In this document: positions 47,798 through 58,004 of the stretch, one piece after another | How positions within the stretch are numbered: the stretch's first letter is position 1 | Layout of the letters: each line of letters begins with the position of its first letter | Source of the DNA: Metridium senile | Lineage: Eukaryota > Cnidaria > Anthozoa > Actiniaria > Metridiidae | DNA: 64,000 bases | Assembly: GCA_949775045.1 (NCBI GenBank) | Contig: OX459102.1 | Location: 5,448,185 to 5,512,184, forward strand | Direction: 5' to 3' | The notes under the pieces: model-generated | Seen by the model: the letters and a program-made list of their open reading frames with translations, nothing else | The model's database searches: none | Told to the model about the DNA's origin: nothing | Program-made: the position numbers and the translations under genes

Positions 47798-47956
47798 CCA
47801 GGTCTTGACATCGAGTGTCCATGCAGATTGGGTCTGACATGTACACCATTCAAGCGTAGTAAAAAGGGGTATCTCAAGTATCGCTGCGAGTCGATACCTG
47901 TACAAGAAGGCGAGATAGACCCACAGGCGATCACAGGATTGGGTAGATTTAGATAG
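47798..47956 (+). CDS. Prokineticin-like protein, exon 4 (cysteines 7-10, stop)
   Basis: 52 codons plus TAG, acceptor TCTTTACAG. It holds C-x1-C-x5-C-x14-C (ECPCRLGLTC ... YRC), completing ten cysteines. The break between cysteines 6 and 7 is, as I recall, where vertebrate prokineticin genes also have an exon boundary. An acidic tail follows (VQEGEIDPQAITGLG). The stop lies only 11 bp before a TACACCTA MITE, so the 3' UTR is largely transposon; no polyadenylation signal was found within the exon. Confidence 0.88.
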   Translation, partial: PGLDIECPCRLGLTCTPFKRSKKGYLKYRCESIPVQEGEIDPQAITGLGRFR

Positions 47957-47966
47957 TCACTACATA

Positions 47967-48392
47967 TACATCTATTTCAAAAATCGTTGTCGCAAATATA
48001 GCTACAGTCCACACTCTGAAGCATGCAAAGGATGTCGGTATTTCCCTGAGGGGAAGCCTGATTCTAAGTTTACCTTTTCTATCTATGGGTCTATCGTTGC
48101 GTCGAGATTTCATATGACGTAATGCCACAGGTAAACCACATATCAATTACTACTCTATGACGTAGCCTGAGTAAGTGCGTCTAGTTATCAATTTTTTCAT
48201 AGCATATTTTGGTTGTTGTTTTTTGAGTTATATGACCATAACAAGTTGTTGCAGATGATGAAAACAAATATTTCTTTATATAACGTTAACGTGCAATATA
48301 TTACAAATTATGTTCATATTACCAACATTCTTTGCAGACTTAGAGTGTAGACTGTAGCTTTGGCTGCGACAACGATTTTTGAAATAGGTGTA
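47967..48392. mobile_element. TACACCTA MITE, subfamily 1, at the duplication start
   Basis: Left TACATCTATTTCAAAAATCG, right CGATTTTTGAAATAGGTGTA, inner GTCCACACTCTGAAGCATGC and its complement. It is longer than the 30867 copy because of extra internal sequence. The left breakpoint of the segmental duplication falls at 47986 inside its left arm. Confidence 0.85.
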
Positions 48393-48450
48393 AAGCTATA
48401 TCAGATGTACATATCATGAAATAATTAGCCCTGATAAGCCCCATCCCAAG

Positions 48451-48471
48451 GGGAGGGGGGGGGGGGGGTAG
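48451..48471. repeat. Poly-G run (unit A; counterpart near 52686-52708)
   Basis: GGGGAGGGGGG followed by an uninterrupted G run. The run differs in length between the two units, as expected for slippage after duplication. Confidence 0.9.
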
Positions 48472-49708
48472 GACTAAGGGAAGTGGGGAAGGAAGAGAAG
48501 GTGAGTGAAACAGAATTAACAAAAACAAACTAACTGAGAACTGCTGATAAAGATCTCAAGCAAAGGAGAGATAGTTTTAATAGTTTTAAAAAGATATTCT
48601 GAAAAGTTAGTGGCAAAACATGAGAATAAATATACCTCATCCCTCTCTCTCCTTTCCCTTCCCCGTGGGCAGGCTCAGATATACACAAAGCTCTATTGGT
48701 GTAAATCAAGTATGTATCGTATCAAAGATATGCCTATTGTTCTGTTGCAATCTCAACCTGTTTTAAAAAAAGAAAAAAATATCGCTCTCTAATCAAAGTC
48801 TTTTGTTACTTTTCACCTACAATACCATATATGGTAATGGCATTGTTTTCAAGATTGCATACGGTATCTTTGATACGATGTTCATTTTATTAATTGTTAA
48901 ACAAGGATTTGACACTAATAGAGCTTTGAACAACAGGAACGTGTTCCTTTACAAGGAATACATATATTCTAGATCTTAGAGCAAGAGAAGTAAATTTCTC
49001 AGAGTGACCGAGATTACGAAATACGCGAGGATATTACACATTTGCTTGTCGCAATGAGTATAAGATTCTTGTATCATGATAATGGAAAACAGTCAGTTCG
49101 CTCAAAATGTTTACATCGGTCTTTTAGAACTACAATGTAATTGATATTAAATCAATAAGCCAGTTTGAGTAAAACTGAGGATTAAGAATGACAAAAATAC
49201 AAATGTAAAAAATAGAAGAACGAATGATGGATTGAATGGCCGAGTACATTCATAAATGGATGGATAATTGAATGAAGGGCTTGTTGTTGAGCGGAATATT
49301 ATGAAGACACGAATACCACAATTATTTGTGTTCATTTTTAAATATACCCATAATTCTTTTCAACATTATGGCACTTCGAAGTGTACAACCATCTTGAAAA
49401 CGGTGTATTTTGTTTCGTAAATATTTCGCCCGGCAGATTCCGTGTATAAACGAACTAACAAGCAAAGTAGAGTTTCAAAAAGAAACAAAGAAAAAAATAC
49501 CAGAAACATGTATGTGTTATTGTTTTTATCGACTCATCAAATATATTTCATATCGTACACCTTGACAACAATTTGAAAACAGTTGTCGGGCTCTCGAGCT
49601 CGATTCAACTTGATATTTATTATTAAGACCGCAAAGACTCCTGGGAAACTAGTCAAAATAGAAGCTTGAAAAAACTGACTTTAAGAATCGCCAACACAGA
49701 AACGAGAT

Positions 49709-49838
49709 GGGCCTGGGTCGAGTTAAGTTCTGCAAAGGCGATTGGGATTGTTTCATGGGAGGCAATAGAAGCAAAATTGAGTCGCTGTCCAAAGTAACGA
49801 TCCCAAGCACCTTTGCGGAACATTACTCGACCCAGGCC
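49709..49838. mobile_element. Palindromic MITE (GGCCTGGGTCGAGT), unit A
   Basis: Ends GGCCTGGGTCGAGTTAA and ACTCGACCCAGGCC, with weaker inner pairing (GGATTGTTTC / AAAGTAACGATCC). The counterpart in unit B is at about 53953-54083. Confidence 0.8.
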
Positions 49839-50020
49839 GCAACTCGATCCTGATAGCTAATCAGAAAAACGATTGCCAGTCCAAGATATATATATATTTA
49901 AGTCTGATATCGTAAATATCTCTAGAAACGATTACAATTGCTATTTAATAATTATTCCGCTAAAGCGAGTCCTATTCGTTAGCTATCCTGCATTTTGTAT
50001 TTTTAAATTATAGAGCAATA

Positions 50021-50188
50021 CTCCCCTTCACAGTTCCCTACGCCACCTTGAAAGGAAGCTGGACCTTGTTACAAAGTGAAAACGAGTGTTGAGCTAGCTT
50101 GCATGCTATGATTGATACACGTGAATGTTTGTCCTGCGAGGTGTTAAAAGATCTCCTTACAAAATGGTGCAGGGAACTGTGAAGGGGA
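50021..50188. mobile_element. Palindromic MITE (CCCCTTCACAGTTCCCT), unit A
   Basis: Ends CTCCCCTTCACAGTTCCCTA and AGGGAACTGTGAAGGGG. The counterpart in unit B is near 54265-54432. Confidence 0.8.
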
Positions 50189-50618
50189 TTATTCAGCATC
50201 TCTACACTTGGTATACGAGCTGATAGACTAGAAAAGATGAGCCAATCAGAATGCGCGAGCAATTGCTCTTAATTTAACCAATGGATGTGGATAAAGTAAT
50301 ATTAAATATTCTTACACAGGACTAGTACTGCCATGCAATTAGGCCATGTAAAGTTGATGTTGCAGGTGTTTTGAATATAGATTCATTCTAATTCATTCTT
50401 CTTCCCAGGAATCTATTCGATCGTGTATCGCAAACTTGACAACCTATTTCAAACAGCTGTAAATAGTTTGTATATCGATATATAGTGAAAAGATATTACA
50501 ACAGTTGTAATGCCAATGTTCAGTTTTAAACAACGTATTTAAGTCATGGAACTCGGGCAAAAAAAAAAGATTTGTCCCAAGAGCATCGACTAGAGCCAAT
50601 TGTTCAAAATCATCTATA

Positions 50619-50850
50619 TACACCTACTTGCAGTAAGGTTGTCATACAAAATGCAACATTTGTCACAAAGAAAATAGAACTTTTGTGATTTAGTGCGAAA
50701 GGAATTAACTAAAAGACAAAAGAGAGAGTTCAGCTTGAGTGATCTTCTTTTGTCTTTTAATCAATTCCTATCGTACTAAATCACAAATGTTCTATTTTCT
50801 TTATAACAAATGTATATTTTTGTATGACAACCTTACTGCAAGTAGGTGTA
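50619..50850. mobile_element. TACACCTA MITE, subfamily 2, unit A
   Basis: Ends TACACCTACTTGCAGTAAGG and CCTTACTGCAAGTAGGTGTA, with TA flanks. The inner arms (TTTAGTGCGAAAGGAATTAA and its complement) also pair. Counterpart at 54863-55094. Confidence 0.88.
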
Positions 50851-51186
50851 TAAGTAAACTGTATAATAACATTTATTGAGAAAGGCAAAAGGCATATGCG
50901 ACCAGGCCAAAAAAATCCTATTTAATCGCTTTCCAATGAAGCAATAAAAGTTGAAACAATAGAATTGCAAATAAATATTAAACGAATATAGTACTAAAAT
51001 ACAGTTCTAGTTTGTACACTATCAAGGTGGCTGCTTATAATCTTGATGTTCTGGATAAATAAATGAGTGTGCAGCTTAGGTGGATTTGGCCTTGTCGCGC
51101 ATGCGCTAGCCTTTGATATACAAGACGCCATATAATGATCTGTTAAAAGATCGTCAGTAAGTATAGTGACATCACTATGATGGGTT

Positions 51187-51345
51187 TACAGTGGAACCTC
51201 TTTATAGCGAACCCTCAAAAACATAATTATCTCTAAACCTTTTCTTAAAGTTGCAAATAAAAGTTAATAAACCGGGACCCTCGCTAAATCGAACATTTTT
51301 TTAAGTCCAACCGCAGCTGTTCGGTATGGAGAGGTTTCACTGTAT
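51187..51345. mobile_element. Mariner-type MITE, unit A
   Basis: Ends TACAGTGGAACCTCTTTATA and GAGAGGTTTCACTGTA, TA at both edges. Counterpart at 55431-55589. Confidence 0.8.
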
Positions 51346-51480
51346 ACTACCTATCGTAATACATAGGAGGGACATCTATTTATCAAACATCTGGATATTG
51401 TATACTAGCAGTTAATAAAATTAAAAATGTTACCATTTATACCTGAGAGTTTCAATTTGTATGTAGTTTGTTGCCTTATA

Positions 51481-51740
51481 TACACCTAATCCAAAATACG
51501 TTGTCGGGTCCGCTGCACAGTCCTCGCGCCAAGACCGTGAAGGAAAACACAGTGAATATTTTGATGAGAGTGATAAAACAAGAAAAAAGTAGGCACAACA
51601 CTATTTCGTTGAAAAAAGTACCACACTAGAGTGTGAACATGCAAATAAATTAATTACTGATTAGATATAACCAATATATTTCACAGTCTAGGTGCGAGGA
51701 CTGCGCGGCGGACCAGACAACGTTTTTTGGATTAGGTGTA
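51481..51740. mobile_element. TACACCTA MITE, subfamily 3, abutting the transporter exon (unit A)
   Basis: Ends TACACCTAATCCAAAATACG and CGTTTTTTGGATTAGGTGTA, with arms continuing through GTCGGGTCCGCTGCACAGTC. TATA at both flanks. On the minus strand the transporter reading frame runs straight into this element and picks up 30 foreign residues before a stop. Counterpart at 55725-55984. Confidence 0.88.
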
Positions 51741-52102
51741 TATCCCAAATCAGCGTTGTATCGTGAACAGAATGTATACTGACTTGAATTCTTGAATCCA
51801 TATCCTAGTATTATACCAACTGCAATAGTCAGTGCGGTTACACTAAGAAGACTAAACCAAGCTACACTAGAGATTTGTTTGATAAAAAGTGTGGGAAGAC
51901 AAACAAAAGCAGCTATTGCCATCCACAGTCGTTGAGGAATAGGTAAATTAGGTAGTAAACCGTGCAGTAGACTGCCACTTAATACAATATATAGAGAGGC
52001 CAGGAATGTTAGTTCAGTCAATTGTATGGTTAGGACTATACCACCACCATATCGAGGCCAGCACTCATCAGCCAAGTCTTTGTAGTTGGTTCTTTTACGA
52101 AT
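51741..52102 (-). CDS. SLC32/VIAAT-like transporter, duplicated second exon, unit A copy
   Basis: Same translation as the unit B exon at 55985-56346: acceptor GCTCGTTAG, then IRKRTNYKDLADECWPRYGG and three membrane segments (TM3-TM5). Its length is not a multiple of three with either proposed 3' end, so splicing both copies in series would shift the frame; at most one can be used. No later transporter exon is seen down to 47957, so the gene is either truncated or continues outside in an unexpected place. Confidence 0.75.
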
Positions 52103-52230
52103 CTAACGAGCAAAATTAATATCAATATTAATAAAGAGCAAGCAATACATACTACAAATTAGTATAAATGCGCAGGTTATTATAGAAAAGTGTGTGAATA
52201 TATATGATAAATAAATAAATAAATAAAATA

Positions 52231-52352
52231 ATTAGAGAGAGGCGTGATGGTCTAGTGGTCATGGGATCGAATTCCGGGCCTAATACGTTATAGGACGTAT
52301 AAGGACGGAGGTCCCGTCTGCCTTTACTCTAATTCCTTACGTAAAAGATCCC
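52231..52352 (+). mobile_element. SINE family B, 5' fragment at the duplication junction
   Basis: Starts GAGAGGCGTGATGGTCTAGTGG like the full copy at 56476 and is cut at AAAAGATCC, where it is fused to a MITE arm (GTTGTCGC) of unit B. Confidence 0.85.
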
Positions 52353-52623
52353 GTTGTCGCAAATAAAGCTACAGTCCACACTCTGAAGCATGCAAAGGAT
52401 GTTGGTATTTCCCTGAGGGGAAGCCTGAGTCTAAGTTTACCTTTTCTATCTATGGGTCTATCGTTGCGTCGAGATTACATATGACGTAATGCCACAGGTA
52501 AACCACATATCAATTACTACTGTGCAATATATTACAAATTATGCTCATATAACCGACATCCTTTGCAGACTTAGAGTGTAGACTGTAGCTTCGGTTGCGA
52601 CAACGATTTTTGAAATAGGTGTA
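52353..52623. mobile_element. Truncated TACACCTA MITE, subfamily 1 (unit B start)
   Basis: Lacks the first 19 bp of the left end and about 130 bp internally compared with 47967-48392. The right end AAATAGGTGTA is intact. Confidence 0.85.
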
Positions 52624-53952
52624 AAGCTATATCAGATGTACATATCATGAAATAATTAGCCCTGATAAGCCCCATCCCAAAGGGAGGGGGGGGGGGGGGG
52701 GGGGGGGTAGGACTAAGGGAAGTGGGGAAGGAAGAGAAGGTGAGTGAAACAGAATTAACAAAAACAAACTGAGAACTGCTGATAAAGATCTCAAGCAAAG
52801 GAAAGATAGTTTTAATAGTTTTAAAAAGATATTCTGAAAAGTCAGTGGCAAAACATGAGAATAAATATACCTCATCCCTCTCTCTCCTTTCCCTTCCCCG
52901 TGGGCAGGCTCAGATATACACAAAGCTCTATTAGTGCTAAATCAAGTATGTATCGTATCAAAGATATGCCTATTGTTCTGTTGCAATCTCAACCTGTTTA
53001 AAAAAAGAAAAAAATATCGCGCTCTAATCAAAGTCTTTTGTTACGTTTCACCTACAATACCATATATGGTAATGGCATTGTTTTCAAGATTGCATACGGT
53101 ATCTTTGATACGATGTTCATTTTATTAATTGTTAAACAAGGATTTGACACTAATAGAGCCTTGAACAACAGGAACGTGTTCCCTTACAAGGGCTAGGAAT
53201 ACATATATTCTCGATCTTACAGAGCAAGAGAAGTAAATTTCTCAGAGTGACCGAGATTACGAAATACGCGAGGATATTACACATTTGCTTGTCGCAATGA
53301 GTATAAGATTCTTGTATCATGATAATGGAAAACAGTCAGTTTGCTCAAAATGTTTACATCGGTCTTTTAGAACTACAATGTAATTGATATTAAATCAATA
53401 AGCCAGTTTGAGTAAAACTGAGGATTAAGAATGACAAAAATACAAATGTAAAAAATAGAAGAACGAATGATGGATTGAATGGCCGAGTACATTCATAAAT
53501 GGATGGATAATTGAATGAAGGGCTTGTTGTTGAGCGGAATATTATGAAGACACGAATACCACAATTATTTGTATTCATTTTTAAATATACCCATAATTCT
53601 TTTCAGCATTATGGCACTTCGAAGTGTACAACCATCTTGAAAACGGTGTATTTTGTTTCGTAAATATTTCGCAAGGCAGATTCCCTGTATAAACGAACTA
53701 ACAAACAAAGTAGAGTTTCAAAAAGAAACAAAGAAAAAAATACCAGAAACATGTATGTGTTACTGTTTTTATCGACTCATCAAATCGATTTCATATCGTA
53801 CACCTTGACAACAATTTGAAAACAGTTGTCGGGCTCTCGAGCTCGATTCAACTTGATATTTATTATTAAGACCGCAAAGACTCCTGGGAAACTAGTCAAA
53901 ATAGAAGCTTGAAAAAACTGACTCCAAGAATCGCCAATACAGAAACGAGATG

Positions 53953-54083
53953 GGGCCTGGGTCGAGTTAAGGTCCGGAAAGGCGATTGGGATTGTTTCAT
54001 GGGAGGCAATAAAAGCAAAATTGAGTCGCTGTCCAAAGTAACGATCCCAAGCGCCTTTGCGGAACATTACTCGACTCAGGCCG
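53953..54083. mobile_element. Palindromic MITE (GGCCTGGGTCGAGT), unit B
   Basis: Duplicate of 49709-49838 with a few substitutions. Confidence 0.78.
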
Positions 54084-54264
54084 CAACTCGATCCTGATGG
54101 CTAATCAGAAAAACGATTGCCAGTCCAAGATAAACATATTTAAGTCTGATATCGTAAATATCTCTAGAAACGATTACAATTGCTATTTAATAATTATTCC
54201 GCTAAAGCGAGTCCTATATGTTAGCTATCCTGCATTTTGTATTTTTAAATTATAAAGCAATACT

Positions 54265-54432
54265 CCCCTTCACAGTTCCCTACGCGATCTTGAAAGGAAG
54301 CTGGGCCTTGTTACAAAGTGAAACGAGTGTTGAGCTAGCTTGCAATGATTGAGACATGTGAATGTTTGTCCTGCGAGGTGTTAAAAGATCTCCTGTCTTC
54401 CTTACAAAATGGCGCAGGGAACTGTGAAGTGG
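54265..54432. mobile_element. Palindromic MITE (CCCCTTCACAGTTCCCT), unit B
   Basis: Duplicate of 50021-50188 with small indels. Confidence 0.75.
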
Positions 54433-54862
54433 ATTATTCAGCATCTCTACACTTGGTATACGAGCTGATAGACTAGAAAAGATGAGCCAATCAGAATGCG
54501 CGAGCAATTGCTCTTAATTTAACTAATGGATGTGGATAAAGTAATATTAAATATTCTTACACAGGACTAGTACTGCCATGCAATTAGGCCATGTAAAGTT
54601 GATATTGCAGGTGTTTTGAATATAGATTCATTCTAATTCATTCTTCTTCCCAGGAATCTTTTCGATCGTGTATCGCAAACTTGACAACCTATTTCAAACA
54701 GCTGTAAATAGTTTGTATATCGATATATAGTGAAAAGATATTACAACAGTTTTAATGCCAATGTTCAGTTTTAAACAACGTATTTAAGTCATGGAACTCG
54801 GGCAAAAAAAAAGATTTGTCCCAAGAGCATCGATTTGAATCAATTGTTCAAAATCAACTATA

Positions 54863-55094
54863 TACACCTACTTGCAGTAAGGTTGTCATACAAAATAGAT
54901 CATTTGTTACAAAGAAAATAAAACATTTGCGATTTAGTGCGAAAGGAATTAACTAAAAGACAAAAGAGAGAGTTCAGCTTGAGTGATCTTCTTTTGTCTT
55001 TTAATCAATTCCTATCGTACTAAATCACAAATGTTCTATTTTCTTTATAACAAATGTATATTTTTGTATGACAACCTTACTGCAAGTAGGTGTA
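54863..55094. mobile_element. TACACCTA MITE, subfamily 2, unit B
   Basis: Duplicate of 50619-50850. Confidence 0.88.
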
Positions 55095-55430
55095 TAAGTA
55101 AACTGTATAATAACATTTATTGAGAAAGGCAAAAGGCATATGCGACCAGGCCAAACAAATCCTATTTAATCGCTTTCCAATGAAGCAATAAAAGTTGAAA
55201 CAATAGAATTGCAAATAAATATTAAACGAATATAGTACTAAAATACAGTTCTAGTTTGTACACTATCAAGGTGCCTGCTTATAATCTTGATGTTTTGGAT
55301 AAATAAATGAGTGTGCAGCTTAGGTGGATTTGGCCTTGTCGCGCATGCGCTAGCCTTTGATATACAAGACGCCATATAATGATCTGTTAAAAGATCGTCA
55401 GTAAGTATAGTGACATCACTATGATGGGTT

Positions 55431-55589
55431 TACAGTGGAACCTCTTTATAGCGAACCCTCAAAAACATAATTATCTCTAAACCTTTTCTTAAAGTTGCAA
55501 ATAAAAGTTAATAAACCGGGACCCTCGCTAAATCGAACATTTTTTTAAGTCCAACCGCAGCTGTTCGGTATGGAGAGGTTTCACTGTAT
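55431..55589. mobile_element. Mariner-type MITE, unit B
   Basis: Duplicate of 51187-51345. Confidence 0.8.
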
Positions 55590-55724
55590 ACTACCTATCG
55601 TAATACATAGGAGGGACATCTATTTATCAAACATCTGGATATAGTATACTAGCAGTTAATAAAATTAAAAATGTTACCATTTATACCTGAGAGTTTCAAT
55701 TTGTATGTAGTTTGTTGCCTTATA

Positions 55725-55984
55725 TACACCTAATCCAAAATACGTTGTCGGGTCCGCTGCACAGTCCTCGCGCCAAGACCGTGAAGGAAAACACAGTGAA
55801 TATTTTGATGAGAGTGATAAAACAAGAAAAAAGTAGGCACAACACTATTTCGTTGAAAAAAGTACCACACTAGAGTGTGAACATGCAAATAAATTAATTA
55901 CTGATTAGATATAACCAATATATTTCACAGTCTAGGTGCGAGGACTGCGCGGCGGACCAGACAACGTTTTTTGGATTAGGTGTA
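55725..55984. mobile_element. TACACCTA MITE, subfamily 3, unit B
   Basis: Duplicate of 51481-51740. Its presence in both units shows the insertion came before the duplication. Confidence 0.88.
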
Positions 55985-56346
55985 TATCCCAAATCAGCGT
56001 TGTATCGTGAACAGAATGTATACTGACTTGAATTCTTGAATCCATATCCTAGTATTATACCAACTGCAATAGTCAGTGCGGTTACACTAAGAAGACTAAA
56101 CCAAGCTACACTAGAGATTTGTTTGATAAAAAGTGTGGGAAGACAAACAAAAGCAGCTATTGCCATCCACAGTCGTTGAGGAATAGGTAAATTAGGTAGT
56201 AAACCGTGCAGTAGACTGCCACTTAATACAATATATAGAGAGGCCAGGAATGTTAGTTCAGTCAATTGTATGGTTAGGACTATACCACCACCATATCGAG
56301 GCCAGCACTCATCAGCCAAGTCTTTGTAGTTGGTTCTTTTACGAAT
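55985..56346 (-). CDS. SLC32/VIAAT-like transporter, second visible coding exon (unit B copy)
   Basis: After acceptor GCTCGTTAG the exon reads IRKRTNYKDLADECWPRYGG, in phase with the exon at 57596, matching the segment before TM3 in vesicular inhibitory amino acid transporters. Three membrane spans follow: IQLTELTFLASLYIVLSG, LWMAIAAFVCLPTLFI and FSLLSVTALTIAVGIILGYG. The 3' limit is uncertain. A weak donor A/GTCAGT would end it at about 56028; otherwise the frame runs on to ADLG and into the adjoining MITE. Proteins of this AAAP family exchange protons for amino acids in vesicle or plasma membranes. Confidence 0.78.
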
Positions 56347-56475
56347 CTAACGAGCAAAATTAATATCAATATTAATAAAGAGCAAGCAATACATACTACA
56401 AATTAGTATAAATGCGCAGGTTATTATAGAAAAGTGTGTGAATATATATGATAAATAAATAAATAAATAAAATAA

Positions 56476-56737
56476 TTAGAGAGAGGCGTGATGGTCTAGT
56501 GGTCATGGGATCGAATTCCGGGCCTAATACGTTATAGGACGTATAAGGACGGAGGTCCCGTCTGCCTTTACTCTAATTCCTTACGTAAAAGATCCTGTTG
56601 TGCTCTTCGAAAAGAGCAAGGGATTGTGTCCCGGCACAACAGTCAGGTCTCAGCATTCAACAGGGCCCAGAGTAATAAGCGTAAGCTGTTATGGTGTCCC
56701 TGCGTTCGTATGAAGGAAAAAGCTAATAAAATAAAAT
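56476..56737 (+). mobile_element. tRNA-derived SINE, family B
   Basis: A box TGGTCTAGTGG and a worn B box GGATCGAATTCC near the 5' end, a body with GAAAAGAGCAAGGGATTGTG and CCCGGCACAACAG, and the tail (AATAA)n. It abuts a reversed SINE-A. Confidence 0.85.
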
Positions 56738-57034
56738 AAATCGCTTTTTTAACGTCTCAATTCTTCTAGACTGGACACGTGTGCCCTACTAATGGAGAGA
56801 CTCAGACACACACTCACTACCTCTACGTTTAATTATTTTGCACACAATTCAGCTCACATGTTCATTTTTGCGGAGGGAGGAAAACCGTACCGGAAAACCC
56901 GGAGAAAAACCCTCGTGGCATAGGTGAGAAAAACACATCAAACAAACTCAATTCGCATAATATAACCCATGCTGAAACCTGGACTACAGCGGTGAGAGGC
57001 CACGCGCTCTTGCCGCTAGGTCACTCATACCACC
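56738..57034 (-). mobile_element. tRNA-derived SINE, family A, copy 2
   Basis: Reverse complement of the 20637 copy along its whole length: tail TTTTTTAACGTCTCAATTCT, body CCACGAGGGTTTTTCTCCGG (minus strand), B box GGTTTCAGCAT (mutated) and A box TGACCTAGCGG. Confidence 0.88.
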
Positions 57035-57595
57035 CGTAATATACTGTTTGCAATCTAAAAAAAACTCAACTGCGATGCAGATCATTTGTTGAATCATGTG
57101 ATCATAATATTAATTAGAATGTAGCTGTAATGATTATGAGTAGCCCTTGGCTTGCAATTGTCACACTAGCTGGAAGACAGAAAAAATGTCTGGACTTACA
57201 AATCGTCTTACGAATGACAAGGCGTTTGGTGTGAAAATGGGACGAACACAATTTGATACGAAGAGTCGTCTGATTTTGTTGGATTAGCATTAGACGAACA
57301 CAAAATTGAATAGAATTGAATAGAATTTTATTATAATATTTACATGGCATGCAGTGTAACTGAATTGCGTAAATTTACAATACTAAAATTAACTAATTAT
57401 AATTAAATGTAAAATATATATTTATATTAAATTGTATGATATAAATTGCATGTATATATTGCTAACTAATATTATAAAAATTAAAATTAAAATTAAACCC
57501 TCACATTTGCTAGCGACTTGTCCGTCGATTAGTGTAAGAAGGGTTAGTGTGAGCGACAGTAAAATTAAAGTTTAAAGTTTGAGAGAAACCCTCAC
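57035..57595. other. Intronic, AT-rich, no feature
   Basis: Part of the first visible intron of the SLC32-like gene. Short (AATTAAA)-like low-complexity near 57390-57500. Confidence 0.5.
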
Positions 57596-57850
57596 CTTAA
57601 TACCCTGGTCGTTCTTGACATACAGACACTCAACAAAGATTTTACCTGTGTCATAGCATATGCAAGGTGTGACGAGTAAAGCAACAATTGAGACCAGGCC
57701 TCCTTGTTGAATCACGTAAGGCAAAGCTAATAGACCAGTACCTTCAACAGCACAGATCAGATTACATACAGTACGCCACATTGAAGACTTGGAACTAGCT
57801 TGATCGGTATTCTTTGAACCAATGCTGCTTGGCACCTCCTCCTTTGAAAA
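57596..57850 (-). CDS. SLC32/VIAAT-like transporter, first visible coding exon
   Basis: 85 codons in phase 0, acceptor TCATCTAG, donor AAG/GTGAGG. After a polar lead (KEEVPSSIGSKNTDQASSKS) comes WRTVCNLICAVEGTGLLALP, then TM2 and YDTGKIFVECLY. This matches the start of the amino-acid transporter fold in VIAAT (SLC32), where a Gly-rich unwound TM1 is followed by an LPY motif and a GKI..CLY segment. It joins IRKRTNYKD of the next exon without frame change. No initiating ATG is in the exon, so at least one 5' exon lies upstream. Confidence 0.83.
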
Positions 57851-58004
57851 CTAGATGATAAATTATTTCAAAACTAATTCAACACGCACTACGTAGTCAT
57901 TGCACACTGAGCATAAAATATTTATTCATAGTAATCGATCTGCTTAAATACATAAAGATTTCCCTATGGAATTACATAAAGATTTCCCTATGGAATTACA
58001 AGGC

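Larger units (their letters stand above)
47986..52352. repeat. Segmental tandem duplication, unit A
   Basis: 4367-bp unit directly followed by a near-identical unit B (52353-56595). It starts GTTGTCGCAAAT within a MITE arm and ends AAAAGATCC within a SINE. Shared landmarks run in the same order: poly-G, the GGCCTGGGTCGAGT palindrome, the AGTTCCCTAC palindrome, TACACCTA subfamily-2 MITE, mariner MITE, subfamily-3 MITE, SLC32-like exon, SINE-B head. Unit A has about 130 bp more than B inside the first MITE. Confidence 0.95.
52353..56595. repeat. Segmental tandem duplication, unit B
   Basis: 4243-bp second unit, differing from A by scattered substitutions, small indels and a 130-bp deletion near its start. 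The encoded exon is identical in translation. Past 56595 the SINE continues normally, so B keeps the original right flank and A the original left flank. Confidence 0.95.

Noticed and set aside
48340..53578. Paired identical small minus-strand frames (62-92 residues) as conserved peptides
   Set aside because: They occur twice only because the whole 4.3-kb segment is duplicated; several overlap the poly-G tract.
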